This document shows, in pieces, positions 1 to 7,555 of a stretch of 64,000 bases of DNA. Numbering within the stretch: position 1 is the stretch's first letter; every line of letters begins with the position of its first letter. The notes under the pieces were generated by a model. The model was not told where the DNA came from and made no database searches. It saw only the letters and a program-made list of their open reading frames with translations. The position numbers and the translations under genes are program-made. Source of the stretch: an uncultured Eubacteriales bacterium (GTDB lineage: Bacteria; Bacillota; Clostridia; Christensenellales; Aristaeellaceae); contig CADCAS010000001.1 in the NCBI GenBank assembly GCA_902799465.1, positions 1-64,000 on the forward strand, in the 5' to 3' direction.

Positions 1-91
1 TTGCCGGTAGCAGCTTGCGGTTCGCTACGCTTGGCGGTAAATACCCGCGACCGGACTTTCACCGGTTAGATATGCGCCATGCCCGGCACAC
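1..91 (-). mobile_element. 5' end of a probable group II intron (cut by window edge)
   Basis: Read on the minus strand from 91 downward, the sequence begins GTGTGCCGGGCATGGCGCAT and continues with a GGTGAAAGTCC-type segment and a structured GC-rich stretch. That resembles the 5' domain I start (GUGYG...) of bacterial group II introns. The minus-strand sequence just before it ends a stem-loop (96-130) plus TTTGTGA, and bacterial class C introns typically insert just downstream of terminator-like hairpins. No intron-encoded protein is visible because the window ends. The identification rests on pattern memory of the 5' end, not on a folded model; another structured RNA is possible. Confidence 0.5.
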
Positions 92-95
92 TCAC

Positions 96-130
96 AAACT
101 GCCGCTTCCCGGAGGGAGGCGGCAGTTTTT
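96..130. terminator. Terminator-like hairpin next to the intron end
   Basis: AAACTGCCGC pairs with GCGGCAGTTT around a short CCC/GGG stem extension, followed on the plus strand by TTTTT. It could end a plus-strand gene lying left of the window, and in the minus orientation it is the exon hairpin immediately before the putative intron start. Confidence 0.7.
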
Positions 131-132
131 AC

Positions 133-330
133 AATGGAGAATGGAAAATGGATAATGGATAATGGATAATGGATAATGGATAATTCATGTGGATTCTCAA
201 TCTGTCCGATAAGCGGTAGTTGTTGGGTTAAGCGAAACGACCTCTCAGTCAATACACCAGCATCAACCAAATCCGCAGGATTTGCATCGCCATTTTCCAT
301 TGTCCATTCTCAATTCTCCATTCTCATTCC
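133..330. repeat. Heptamer-bordered intergenic element E1 (AATGGAx units)
   Basis: The left arm (133-184) is a run of 7-nt units AATGGAG, AATGGAA and repeated AATGGAT. The right arm (290-330) carries the complementary series (CCATTTT, CCATTGT, CCATTCT, CAATTCT). The interior contains CGACCTCTCAGTCA (238-251), the end motif of the cloverleaf element at 51422, and a small hairpin AAATCC-GCA-GGATTT (269-283). No gene is visible between the hairpin at 96-130 and the amylase stop at 324. Confidence 0.8.
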
Positions 331-2258
331 ATCCCGCACGCGACCGAACGCAGCTTTTGCCCATTGGTGTTCTTGCGCGATCCGGGCTTTTCCACGGAGA
401 TGGAATCGGGATCGGGGAGTTCGAGGAAAATCGCTGACTGGCCGGGGATATCCTGGGTCTGTCCGCCATACTCCACCGTGCGTGGCACCTCGGCGCGGTT
501 GACGGCCAGAGCGCGGACCTCGTTGGGGGCGGGGACGCCGAACACGTCCGCGCCGTTTTCGATGCGGCGCTCCACCACCACCACGTCGGAGCCCTGCGCG
601 CTCAGGCGCAGGGTGCCGGTGCGCATGGCGGGGCTCGCCATCCGCAGGGTCATGACCTCCCGGTAGGCCTCCCGCAGCGCCACGTCCTCATGCCCCCAGG
701 GATAGGTGCCCCGGCAGTAGGGGTCGGCCATGCCGGTGAGTCCCGCCTCGTCGCCGTAGTACAGGCAGGGCATGCCGGGCATCATGCACACGAAGGTCCA
801 GCCGGCCAGCAGCCTGCGACGCCCCCGGCCATAGGCCCAGGCGTCCAGGGTCATGGGCCGCCGATAGGGGCGGTCCGGGGACATCTCCCCCACGTCGGCC
901 AGCACGTTGATGGCCCGGGGCGTGTCGTGGGTGCCCATCAGGTTCATCTGGGAGTAGTAGAACGGCAGCGGCTGGTTTTCCCGCTGGCTCTCCAGCTGCC
1001 GCACCAGCTCGGGCGCGGTGATATGGCAGCGCAGGAAGGCAAACAGGGCGCTGCGCAGGGGATAGTTCATGGTGCAGTCCAGCGTGTCCCCCAGGCAGTA
1101 GGATCGCTGCTCGTCGTAGGCGATCTTGTTGGTGGGGTCCTCCCACACCTCGCCGATCAGCGCCGCATCGGGCTTCACCTGGCGGATGCGGGCGCGAAGC
1201 TTGCGGATAAAGCTCATGGGCAGCTCGTCTGCCACGTCCAGCCGCCAGCCCGAGGCCCCGGCCCTCAGCCAGTGTGCCGTGACGCTGTCCTCGTCGTTGA
1301 TGATGAAGTCCTGGTAGGAGGGCGTCTCCTCATGGACGTTGGGCAGGGACTTGAAGCCCCACCAGCACTCGTAATCGTCCGGCCAGCGGCGAAAGCGGTA
1401 CCACTCGGCGTAGGGGGAATCGGGGTCGTTGTACGCGCCGCCGGGGCCGTAGCTGCCGTCCCGGTTGAAGTAGACGCTGTCCGAGCCGGTGTGGGAGAAC
1501 ACGCCGTCCAGGATCACCCGAATGCCCCGCTTCCGCGCCGCCTCGCAAAGGGCGTGGAAGTCCTCCTCGGTGCCGAAGGCGGGATCGATCACGCGGTAAT
1601 CGCCGGTGTTGTACTTGTGGTTGCTGCGGGCCTTGAAGATGGGGTTGAAGTAGATCACCGTCACGCCCATGGAGCATATGTAGTCCAGCTTCTCCATGAC
1701 GCCGCGCAGGTTGCCGCCGAAGTAGTCGTTGTTGACGCTGTCGCCATACTTGTCGTCGTTGATACACAGGGCCGGGTCGTCGTCCCAGTGGATGTGGTAG
1801 TAGGAGGCCGGGGGCAGCTTGGTTACGTCCTTCTCGCCCCAGCGGAAATAGCGGTCCACCATGATCTGGAGCATCATGCCGTTTCTGAGCCAGTCCGGGG
1901 TGGTGTAGGCGGGGTCGTAGACCGTCACCTGATAGCTCCGGGGCTCCTCCGTGGTGATCTCCCCCACTCCGCCCAGGCCATCCGCGGCGTTGCCCAGATA
2001 GAAGGTATTGCCTTCGACATCCACGGCGACGAAATAGTACCACAGAAGGCCCGGCGAATCCGGCGCGGTAATGCGGCATTCGAAATATTCCCCCACCCGG
2101 CGCATGCGCTTGCGGGTCTCGGCGTCGTTCCACCAGAGGCGGAGCCACACCTTCTCCAACGCCTCGCCCCGCACCCGCAGCCGCAGCCGCGTCCCGCAGG
2201 TCACAGCCCCCTGAGGCATGCGATAATCGGTATCCCGGGAATCGTGATGGATCGTCAT
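324..2258 (-). CDS. GH13 alpha-amylase / neopullulanase-like glycosidase
   Basis: A 644-residue glycoside hydrolase family 13 enzyme, expected to cleave alpha-1,4 (possibly alpha-1,6) bonds in starch or maltodextrins. An N-terminal beta-rich CBM34-like domain (about residues 1-110) precedes the TIM barrel. Conserved regions are visible: DGVFSHTG near 250, GWRLDVADE with the nucleophile Asp near 340, IGEVWED with the acid/base Glu near 370, and MGTHDTPR near 445. No signal peptide is seen, so it is probably cytoplasmic and acts on imported dextrins. An upstream in-frame ATG exists at 2273, but GGGAGG sits 7-8 nt before the ATG at 2258, so that start is chosen. It lies downstream of the glucan phosphorylase on the same strand, which fits a shared role in glucan breakdown. 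Exact substrate cannot be read from sequence. Confidence 0.9.
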   Translation of the reverse strand: MTIHHDSRDTDYRMPQGAVTCGTRLRLRVRGEALEKVWLRLWWNDAETRKRMRRVGEYFECRITAPDSPGLLWYYFVAVDVEGNTFYLGNAADGLGGVGEITTEEPRSYQVTVYDPAYTTPDWLRNGMMLQIMVDRYFRWGEKDVTKLPPASYYHIHWDDDPALCINDDKYGDSVNNDYFGGNLRGVMEKLDYICSMGVTVIYFNPIFKARSNHKYNTGDYRVIDPAFGTEEDFHALCEAARKRGIRVILDGVFSHTGSDSVYFNRDGSYGPGGAYNDPDSPYAEWYRFRRWPDDYECWWGFKSLPNVHEETPSYQDFIINDEDSVTAHWLRAGASGWRLDVADELPMSFIRKLRARIRQVKPDAALIGEVWEDPTNKIAYDEQRSYCLGDTLDCTMNYPLRSALFAFLRCHITAPELVRQLESQRENQPLPFYYSQMNLMGTHDTPRAINVLADVGEMSPDRPYRRPMTLDAWAYGRGRRRLLAGWTFVCMMPGMPCLYYGDEAGLTGMADPYCRGTYPWGHEDVALREAYREVMTLRMASPAMRTGTLRLSAQGSDVVVVERRIENGADVFGVPAPNEVRALAVNRAEVPRTVEYGGQTQDIPGQSAIFLELPDPDSISVEKPGSRKNTNGQKLRSVACGME

Positions 2259-2334
2259 GGAAGAACCTCCCATTTGGATTGTTGCTTTTTATGAAACCAT
2301 TGCTGCTGTGATAAACAGACACCTTCCTATACTT

Positions 2335-2362
2335 AACAGGGACGCCGCCGGGCGTCCCTGTT
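2335..2362 (-). terminator. Hairpin between glucan phosphorylase and amylase
   Basis: Inverted repeat AACAGGGACGCC / GGGCGTCCCTGTT just after the phosphorylase stop codon. The U-tract is poor, so it may only attenuate transcription into the amylase gene. Confidence 0.55.
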
Positions 2363-2369
2363 GTATGGA

Positions 2370-4817
2370 TCACAGATCCAGGGGCTTGAGGTGCCAGATC
2401 TTGTCGTTGTACTCGCGGATGGTGCGGTCGGAGGTGAACATCGCGGAGGAGGCGGTGTTGAGCACGGCCTTTCTCAGCCAGACGTCCTTGTCGTCGTAGT
2501 CGCGCAGCAGCCGCTTGTGGGTGGCGACGTAGTCGGGCAGGTCCTTCAGCACGAAGTAGGGGTCCGCCATGCCGCCGCCCTCGCCGAACAGCAGGCCGTG
2601 GTAGATCTCCTGGAACATGCGGGGATTTTCCGGAGACAGGGTGCCGTCGATGAGCTGCTCCATGATCTTGCGGATGCGGGGGTTGGTCTCGTACATCTCG
2701 TGGGCGCGATAGCTGTGATAGCCCTGCTCCACCTGCTCGGCGTTGAGGCCGAAGATGTAGATGTTGTCCTTGCCCACGCAGTCGAAGATCTCGCAGTTCG
2801 CGCCGTCCATGGTGCCCAGCGTCACCGCGCCGTTCATCATGAACTTCATGTTGCCGGTGCCGCTCGCCTCCTTGCCGGCGGTGGAGATCTGCTCGGACAC
2901 GTCGGTGGCGGGCATGAGCAGCTCGGCCTGGGAGACGCAGTAGTTCTCCAGGAACACGACCTTGATGTACTTGCTGGCCACGGGATGGCGGGCCACCAGG
3001 TCGCCCACGGTGTTGATGAGCTTGATCGTCAGCTTTGCGCGCCAGTAGCCGGGCGCGGCCTTGGCGCCGAAGATGAAGGTCTGCGGATGCCAGGGCTTGT
3101 CGGGATTCTCGTCGATCTCGTTGTACACGGCGAGGATGCGCAGGGCGTTCATCAGCTGCCGCTTGTACTCGTGGAGGCGCTTGGCCTGGGCGTCAAAGAT
3201 GCTGTCGGCGTCCACCTCGATGCCCTGATGTCTGAACAGCGCGTCGGCCATGCGCAGCTTGTTGTGGTACTTGACCTCGGCAAACCGCTGCCGGAAGGCC
3301 GCGTCGTCGGCAAAGGGCTTGAGATCGGCGATCAGATCCATGTTCTTGCGCCACTTGTCGCCAATGGCCTCGTCGATCAGGCTGGACAACTCGGGATTGC
3401 ACTGCATCAGCCAGCGGCGATGGGTGATGCCGTTGGTAATGGAGACGAACTTGTTGGGATCGATCAGATAATAGTCGTGGAAGGTCTGCTTCTTCAGGAT
3501 GTCGGTATGGATGCCCGACACGCCGTTGACGGAGTGGGAAGCGGACACGCACAGGTTGGCCATGTGCACCTGGCCGTAGGCGAGAATCGCCATGTGGCCG
3601 ATGCGGTCCCACTGGCCGGGGAAGGCGTCCCACAGGCGGGCGCAGAGGCGTTTGTTCATCTCCTGCAGAATCATGTAGATGCGGGGCAGGGTCTGGGCGA
3701 ACAGGCTCTCGGGCCACTTCTCCAGGGCTTCCACCAGCACGGTGTGGTTGGTGTAGGCGAAGGTGCGGTAGCAGATGGTCTCCGCCTTGTCCCAGTCAAC
3801 GCCGTAATCGTCCATCAGGATGCGCATGAGCTCCGGGATGGCCACGGCGGGATGGGTGTCGTTGATGTGGATGGCCACCTTGTTGGGGAACATGGACCAG
3901 TTGTAGCCGTAGGTCTCGATGAACTCCTTCACCGCGTGCTGGACGGACGCGGAGGAGAAGAAGTACTGCTGCTTGAGCCTGAGCTCCTTGCCCTGGTAGC
4001 TGTCGTCGTTGGGATAGAGAATCTTGGAGATGACCTCCGCCAGCTCGCGCTCCTCCATGGCCTTGGCGTAGTCGCCGCGGTTGAATTGGAGCATGTCGAT
4101 CTGGGTGACGGCCTTGGCAGACCAGGTGCGCAGGAAGTTAACCTTGGTGGAATCGTAGCCGATGACGGGAATGTCGTAGGGCACGGCCTGGACGGTGGTG
4201 TAGTCCAGTTGCCTGAACATCATGCGCCCGCCCTCCTTGGTCATCTCCACGCGGCCGCCGAAGTGGATCTCCACGGTGTCCTCGGGATGGGGGATCTCCC
4301 AGATGTTGCCCTGGGCCAGCCAGTTGTCCGGGACCTCCACCTGATAGCCGTCCACCAGTTTCTGGCGAAACAGGCCGTACTCATAGCGGATGGTGCAGCC
4401 CATGGCGGGCAGCTTGAGGGTGGTGAGGCTGTCCAGGAAGCAGGCCGCCAGACGGCCCAGGCCGCCGTTGCCCAGACCGGGCTCCGGTTCCTCCTCGAAC
4501 ACCACGGTGCGGTCGATGCCCAGCTCCTCCAGGGCCTTCATGTAGTTCTTCTCGTTGACCAGACTCACCATATTGTTGTGCAGCGCGCGGCCAACCAGGA
4601 ACTCGGCGCACAGGTAGTAGACCTTCTTTGCCTGTTGGTTCTTGCGGGCGTCGCGGGAATAGCTGCGGCGCTCCATCACCTCGTCGCGCACCACCAGCGC
4701 CAGGGCCTGATAGAGCTGCTCGGGGGTCGCGTCGCTGGTCTCGCAGGCAAACTGCGTGCGCAGCTTGTTTTCGATGCTGTCCTTGATCTGCTGGACGGTC
4801 ATCTTCTCAAATGCCAT
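2370..4817 (-). CDS. glgP: Glycogen/starch/maltodextrin phosphorylase
   Basis: An 815-residue alpha-glucan phosphorylase that releases glucose-1-phosphate from alpha-1,4-glucans using phosphate and PLP. The length is normal for the family. The PLP-binding region EASGTGNMKFMMNGA is present near residue 650, with the conserved GLGRLAACFLDSLT near 105 and ITNGITHRRW near 460. The start is supported by GGAGG 7 nt upstream of the ATG. Whether glycogen or maltodextrin is the main substrate (glgP versus malP) is not resolved. A leader of about 110 nt with a GGACC-CTCCC hairpin lies between promoter and gene. It works naturally with the downstream amylase. Confidence 0.93.
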   Translation of the reverse strand: MAFEKMTVQQIKDSIENKLRTQFACETSDATPEQLYQALALVVRDEVMERRSYSRDARKNQQAKKVYYLCAEFLVGRALHNNMVSLVNEKNYMKALEELGIDRTVVFEEEPEPGLGNGGLGRLAACFLDSLTTLKLPAMGCTIRYEYGLFRQKLVDGYQVEVPDNWLAQGNIWEIPHPEDTVEIHFGGRVEMTKEGGRMMFRQLDYTTVQAVPYDIPVIGYDSTKVNFLRTWSAKAVTQIDMLQFNRGDYAKAMEERELAEVISKILYPNDDSYQGKELRLKQQYFFSSASVQHAVKEFIETYGYNWSMFPNKVAIHINDTHPAVAIPELMRILMDDYGVDWDKAETICYRTFAYTNHTVLVEALEKWPESLFAQTLPRIYMILQEMNKRLCARLWDAFPGQWDRIGHMAILAYGQVHMANLCVSASHSVNGVSGIHTDILKKQTFHDYYLIDPNKFVSITNGITHRRWLMQCNPELSSLIDEAIGDKWRKNMDLIADLKPFADDAAFRQRFAEVKYHNKLRMADALFRHQGIEVDADSIFDAQAKRLHEYKRQLMNALRILAVYNEIDENPDKPWHPQTFIFGAKAAPGYWRAKLTIKLINTVGDLVARHPVASKYIKVVFLENYCVSQAELLMPATDVSEQISTAGKEASGTGNMKFMMNGAVTLGTMDGANCEIFDCVGKDNIYIFGLNAEQVEQGYHSYRAHEMYETNPRIRKIMEQLIDGTLSPENPRMFQEIYHGLLFGEGGGMADPYFVLKDLPDYVATHKRLLRDYDDKDVWLRKAVLNTASSAMFTSDRTIREYNDKIWHLKPLDL

Positions 4818-4835
4818 GTAAACACCTCCGGTCAG

Positions 4836-4862
4836 TATGGGACCGCCTCCCTCGCGGGAGGG
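4836..4862 (-). promoter_or_regulatory. Leader hairpin before glgP ribosome site
   Basis: On the minus strand the leader holds GGACC-CTCCC-GCGA-GGGAG-GCGGTCC, ending shortly before the SD of glgP. It could modulate translation or merely be a stable UTR stem. No known riboswitch motif is recognised. Confidence 0.4.
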
Positions 4863-4930
4863 TCCGTAGAGACCCGCAAGGACGCCCTGCCGAGCGCCTC
4901 CGGCCTCAGATTTTCAGATTGTCGAAGTCA

Positions 4931-4959
4931 AATATAGCACATCAAACCGCTTTTCGCAA
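4931..4959 (-). promoter_or_regulatory. Promoter of glgP (sigma-A type)
   Basis: Minus-strand TTGCGA (-35, 4954-4959), 17-nt spacer and TATATT (-10, 4931-4936), about 110 nt upstream of the glgP start. Confidence 0.65.
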
Positions 4960-5077
4960 CCTGTCCCGCGTTTATTTTCGCGTTTCTTACGAAAGTTTAA
5001 TTTGAATAAACGAGGGAGCAGCTTCCCGCCGCGCCCCGCTGAGAACATATGAAGCTGTCGGGCAAAGCACAATTTGT

Positions 5078-5152
5078 AATTGAGAATGGAGAATGATGGC
5101 GCAAGACATGTTGCTTTGCCAATTCTCCATTCTCCATTGTCCATTCTCAATG
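5078..5152. repeat. Heptamer-bordered intergenic element E2 (short form)
   Basis: A compact copy: left arm AATTGAGAATGGAGAATG and a longer right arm with the complementary ATTCTCC/ATTGTCC units, around a core of only about 25 nt. It fills most of the space between the SH3 protein stop and the glgP promoter; nothing else is seen in 4960-5164. Confidence 0.75.
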
Positions 5153-5164
5153 AATAACACCTCG

Positions 5165-6073
5165 TCAGGTCTTCCCCGCCTCCGTAAACAGCAGGTCCTC
5201 GTCGCGCATATAGCCGTCGTGACCCTCGAATACGATGTGGCACCAGCCGTTTTCGGTGCTGCCGATGACGTCCACCTTTACGTTGGGCTTGAGATGACCC
5301 AGCACCTCTGCGTCGTCGGAATCGGCGTCGAAGACCTGAGCCTTGTGCCGTCCGTGCAAGGGCTTGACACGGGCGGTGAGGGTGGCGTTGTCCTGGGTGA
5401 CTGTGGAGACGGCGCTCTCCTCCTCGGGGCGCGCGATGTACTGCGTCATCAGGTAGCCCCGGGTGCCGTTGCAGTCCACCAGCATCCACTCGCCCATGTC
5501 CAGCAGCGGGCGGGCATGCGCGCCGTTGGGCAGCATGCCCAGCACCGCGCCCTCGGAGCTGGGGATCCGGCGCAGGTTCAGCATCACGTCGTCCTGCCCG
5601 GTGTTGACGATGGCGTCGGCTTCCTCGTCAGGGTTGTTCAGGTCGATCAGCTCCGCCTGGGAGACCTCTCCGTTCATATACTGCTCCCGGGTGCGCCCGA
5701 TCTCGTAGCTGGCGTAGCCGTCGGCGCTGGTATAGGTCACCACTTCGTTTTGGGCGGTGAAGTAGTCCATGTATTCGTTCTTGACATAGCCCTCCGCCTG
5801 CCCGTGACGGATGCGGCTCCACTCCCGGCTCTTCTCCAGCAGGATCACCACCGCCCGGTCGGGCACGTGTCCCAGCACGTCGGACAGACCGGTGGGCTCG
5901 CTTCGGATGCGGATGCCGGAGGCCGCCCGAACCCGTCCGAAATCCACCGTCTCCTCCAGGGTATCCCAGTGATAGCCGCCCATGGGATCGAACAAGTCGT
6001 GGAGGTGCTCCACCTCGTAGGCCAGCTGTATATACGATACCGACTCATTCGCATCTCGCGTATTCTCCATCAT
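5165..6073 (-). CDS. Three-SH3-domain protein, no signal peptide
   Basis: A 302-residue protein with three SH3-like modules, around residues 45-105, 160-215 and 230-300. Each has the typical pattern of a residue run such as IRIRSEP or LNLRRIPS, then G-x-hydrophobic and a W-x-x-I/V plus G-Y-hydrophobic ending (for example GEWMLVDCNGTRGYL). Bacterial SH3 domains usually bind cell-wall peptides, but no signal peptide or membrane segment is visible here, so location is uncertain. The start is uncertain: ATG ATG at 6073 has no convincing Shine-Dalgarno sequence. It is transcribed away from the Rrf2 gene side; a TATAAT lies at 6099-6104. Confidence 0.75.
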   Translation of the reverse strand: MMENTRDANESVSYIQLAYEVEHLHDLFDPMGGYHWDTLEETVDFGRVRAASGIRIRSEPTGLSDVLGHVPDRAVVILLEKSREWSRIRHGQAEGYVKNEYMDYFTAQNEVVTYTSADGYASYEIGRTREQYMNGEVSQAELIDLNNPDEEADAIVNTGQDDVMLNLRRIPSSEGAVLGMLPNGAHARPLLDMGEWMLVDCNGTRGYLMTQYIARPEEESAVSTVTQDNATLTARVKPLHGRHKAQVFDADSDDAEVLGHLKPNVKVDVIGSTENGWCHIVFEGHDGYMRDEDLLFTEAGKT

Positions 6074-6144
6074 TTACGGTGATTTCACGAATATATTTAT
6101 TATAACAAATAGAATCGTCGATATCTACTGCGCTTATGATGGTT

Positions 6145-6564
6145 TTACAGAGAATTCTTGGAGTTCTCCTCCATCAGGTCCCGAAGGGTGAGGCCGTAGA
6201 AGAAATCGTGGACCATGCTGTCAAAGCGCCGCCACATGGGGAGGGTACGGCAGTTCTCGTTGTTGGGACAGGCCTCGGCGCCCTCGGCCAGGCAGGCCAC
6301 GGTGGCCAGCGTGCCCTCCGTCAGCTCCAGGATCTCCCCCACGCTGTATTCCTCGGGCTTCCGCGTCAGCATGTACCCGCCGCCCTTGCCGCGATGCCCT
6401 TTCAAAAGGCCGTGCTGCACCAGCGTCTTCAGGATCAGCTCCAGGTATTTGACCGATATATTCTGGCGCTCCGCGATGCTGTTTAATGGCACAAAGCCCG
6501 TGTCGTCCAGCTCCGCCAGATCCACCATCACCCTGAGCGCATATCGTCCCCGCGTAGAGATCAT
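6145..6564 (-). CDS. Rrf2-family regulator with three cysteines
   Basis: A 139-residue Rrf2-type transcription factor with an N-terminal winged helix (ISTRGRYALRVMVDLA..., residues 1-60, with the LLKGHRGKGGGY wing) and a C-terminal dimer helix. Three cysteines lie in a CX7CX5C arrangement near residues 88-102, similar to the cluster-binding cysteines of IscR/NsrR, so an Fe-S ligand is plausible. The ATG at 6564 is preferred because GGGAGG is 8 nt upstream; the GTG three codons earlier overlaps the SD. There is no adjacent isc/suf operon. An imperfect palindrome overlapping its own promoter suggests autoregulation. Confidence 0.88.
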   Translation of the reverse strand: MISTRGRYALRVMVDLAELDDTGFVPLNSIAERQNISVKYLELILKTLVQHGLLKGHRGKGGGYMLTRKPEEYSVGEILELTEGTLATVACLAEGAEACPNNENCRTLPMWRRFDSMVHDFFYGLTLRDLMEENSKNSL

Positions 6565-6593
6565 GGAACACACCTCCCGTATGCCTGATTATA

Positions 6594-6627
6594 AACCTAT
6601 TATACCGCAAGGAATAAGGTTTTTCAA
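6594..6627 (-). promoter_or_regulatory. Promoter of the Rrf2 gene with candidate operator
   Basis: Minus-strand TTGAAA (6622-6627), 17-nt spacer, TATAAT (6599-6604). The interval 6594-6621 is an imperfect inverted repeat, AACCTTATT...TAATAGGTT, spanning the spacer and -10, a usual place for a repressor site. Confidence 0.7.
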
Positions 6628-6824
6628 GGGGGGAGCAGAATACACAATAAAGCTACACTCTATGAGCGTTAAAAGTAGAGCGTGACAAGCGGGAAGCTTA
6701 ATGTCGGATCACGCTGTCTTATGAAGCGCGTCCTCTCATTTTCTGCCATGGAGCAAAACCTCTGTGCCAAAAGCAGGAATTCCACATACCACAGTCGAAT
6801 TATACTCCAAAGGAGGTATGCATC

Positions 6825-7517
6825 ATGAAAAAACGCATCTCTGTAATACTCGCGCTCATCCTCATACTGTCCTGCCTCGCGCCCTGCGCGCTGGCACGGG
6901 GGCAGTATCTGGGGTATCAGACCGTGGTCAACTGCGACAACTGGGTGACGCTTCGGCGCTCGGCCAGCACCAGCGCCGCCTCGGTGGCCAAGGTGCCCCT
7001 GGGCGCGACGGTGGAGGTCTACGCCTACAACAGCCAGTTTGCCGAGTGCTACTACCTGGGCATGCACGGCTACATACTCACCGCCTACCTCTCCGGCGGG
7101 GACGACGACTACATGGGCGAGATGTACGTGGTCAACTGCAACGAGTTCGTCACCCTGCGCAAGCATCCCAGCACCAGCGCGGCCAGCGTCACCAAGGTGG
7201 CCAAGGGACAGAAGGTGGACGCCTACTACTACAACAGCACCTTCGCCCGCTGCACCTACCGGGGCATGGAGGGCTACATCCTGCTGGAATACCTGAGCAG
7301 CTCCCCCGCCAGCACCCGCGGCAGCTATATGGGCACCATGACCGTCACCAACTGCGACAGCTGGGTCACCCTGAGAAGCGCGCCCAGCACCAAGGCGAGC
7401 ACCGTCACCCGCGTCCCCCGCGGCGACACGGTGGAGGCCTACCGCTACGACGGCCAGTTCGCCGAATGCTATTACAGCGGCCTTCACGGATATATCCTGT
7501 TGAAGTATCTGGGATGA
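6825..7517 (+). CDS. Secreted protein with three SH3 repeats
   Basis: A 230-residue protein with a clear signal peptide (MKKRISVILALILILSC..., cleavage after about ALA/RG) and three consecutive SH3-like repeats of roughly 65 residues. Each contains VVNCDNWVTLRRSAST-like, GATVEVYAYN-like and FAECYYLGMHGYI-like segments. The repeats are highly similar and so arose by internal duplication. The architecture suggests an extracellular wall-binding protein without a catalytic domain. AAAGGAGG lies 8 nt before the ATG. It is divergent from the Rrf2 gene and shares a bidirectional terminator with recN. Confidence 0.85.
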   Translation: MKKRISVILALILILSCLAPCALARGQYLGYQTVVNCDNWVTLRRSASTSAASVAKVPLGATVEVYAYNSQFAECYYLGMHGYILTAYLSGGDDDYMGEMYVVNCNEFVTLRKHPSTSAASVTKVAKGQKVDAYYYNSTFARCTYRGMEGYILLEYLSSSPASTRGSYMGTMTVTNCDSWVTLRSAPSTKASTVTRVPRGDTVEAYRYDGQFAECYYSGLHGYILLKYLG

Positions 7518-7520
7518 TCA

Positions 7521-7555
7521 AAACAGCCAGGCTCATGAACGAGCCTGGCTGTTTT
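7521..7555. terminator. Bidirectional terminator (SH3 gene / recN)
   Basis: AACAGCCAGGCTC-atgaac-GAGCCTGGCTGTT flanked by an A-run on the left and TTTT on the right; it serves the two convergent genes. Confidence 0.9.

Noticed and set aside
133-330. Short repeats at 133-184 as a CRISPR array
   Set aside because: The units are 7 nt without spacers and are paired with an inverted partner array; no cas genes are present.
2361-4937. An 858-codon open frame on the plus strand opposite glgP
   Set aside because: Antisense shadow produced by high GC; no SD, no recognisable domain, while the opposite strand encodes a complete phosphorylase.
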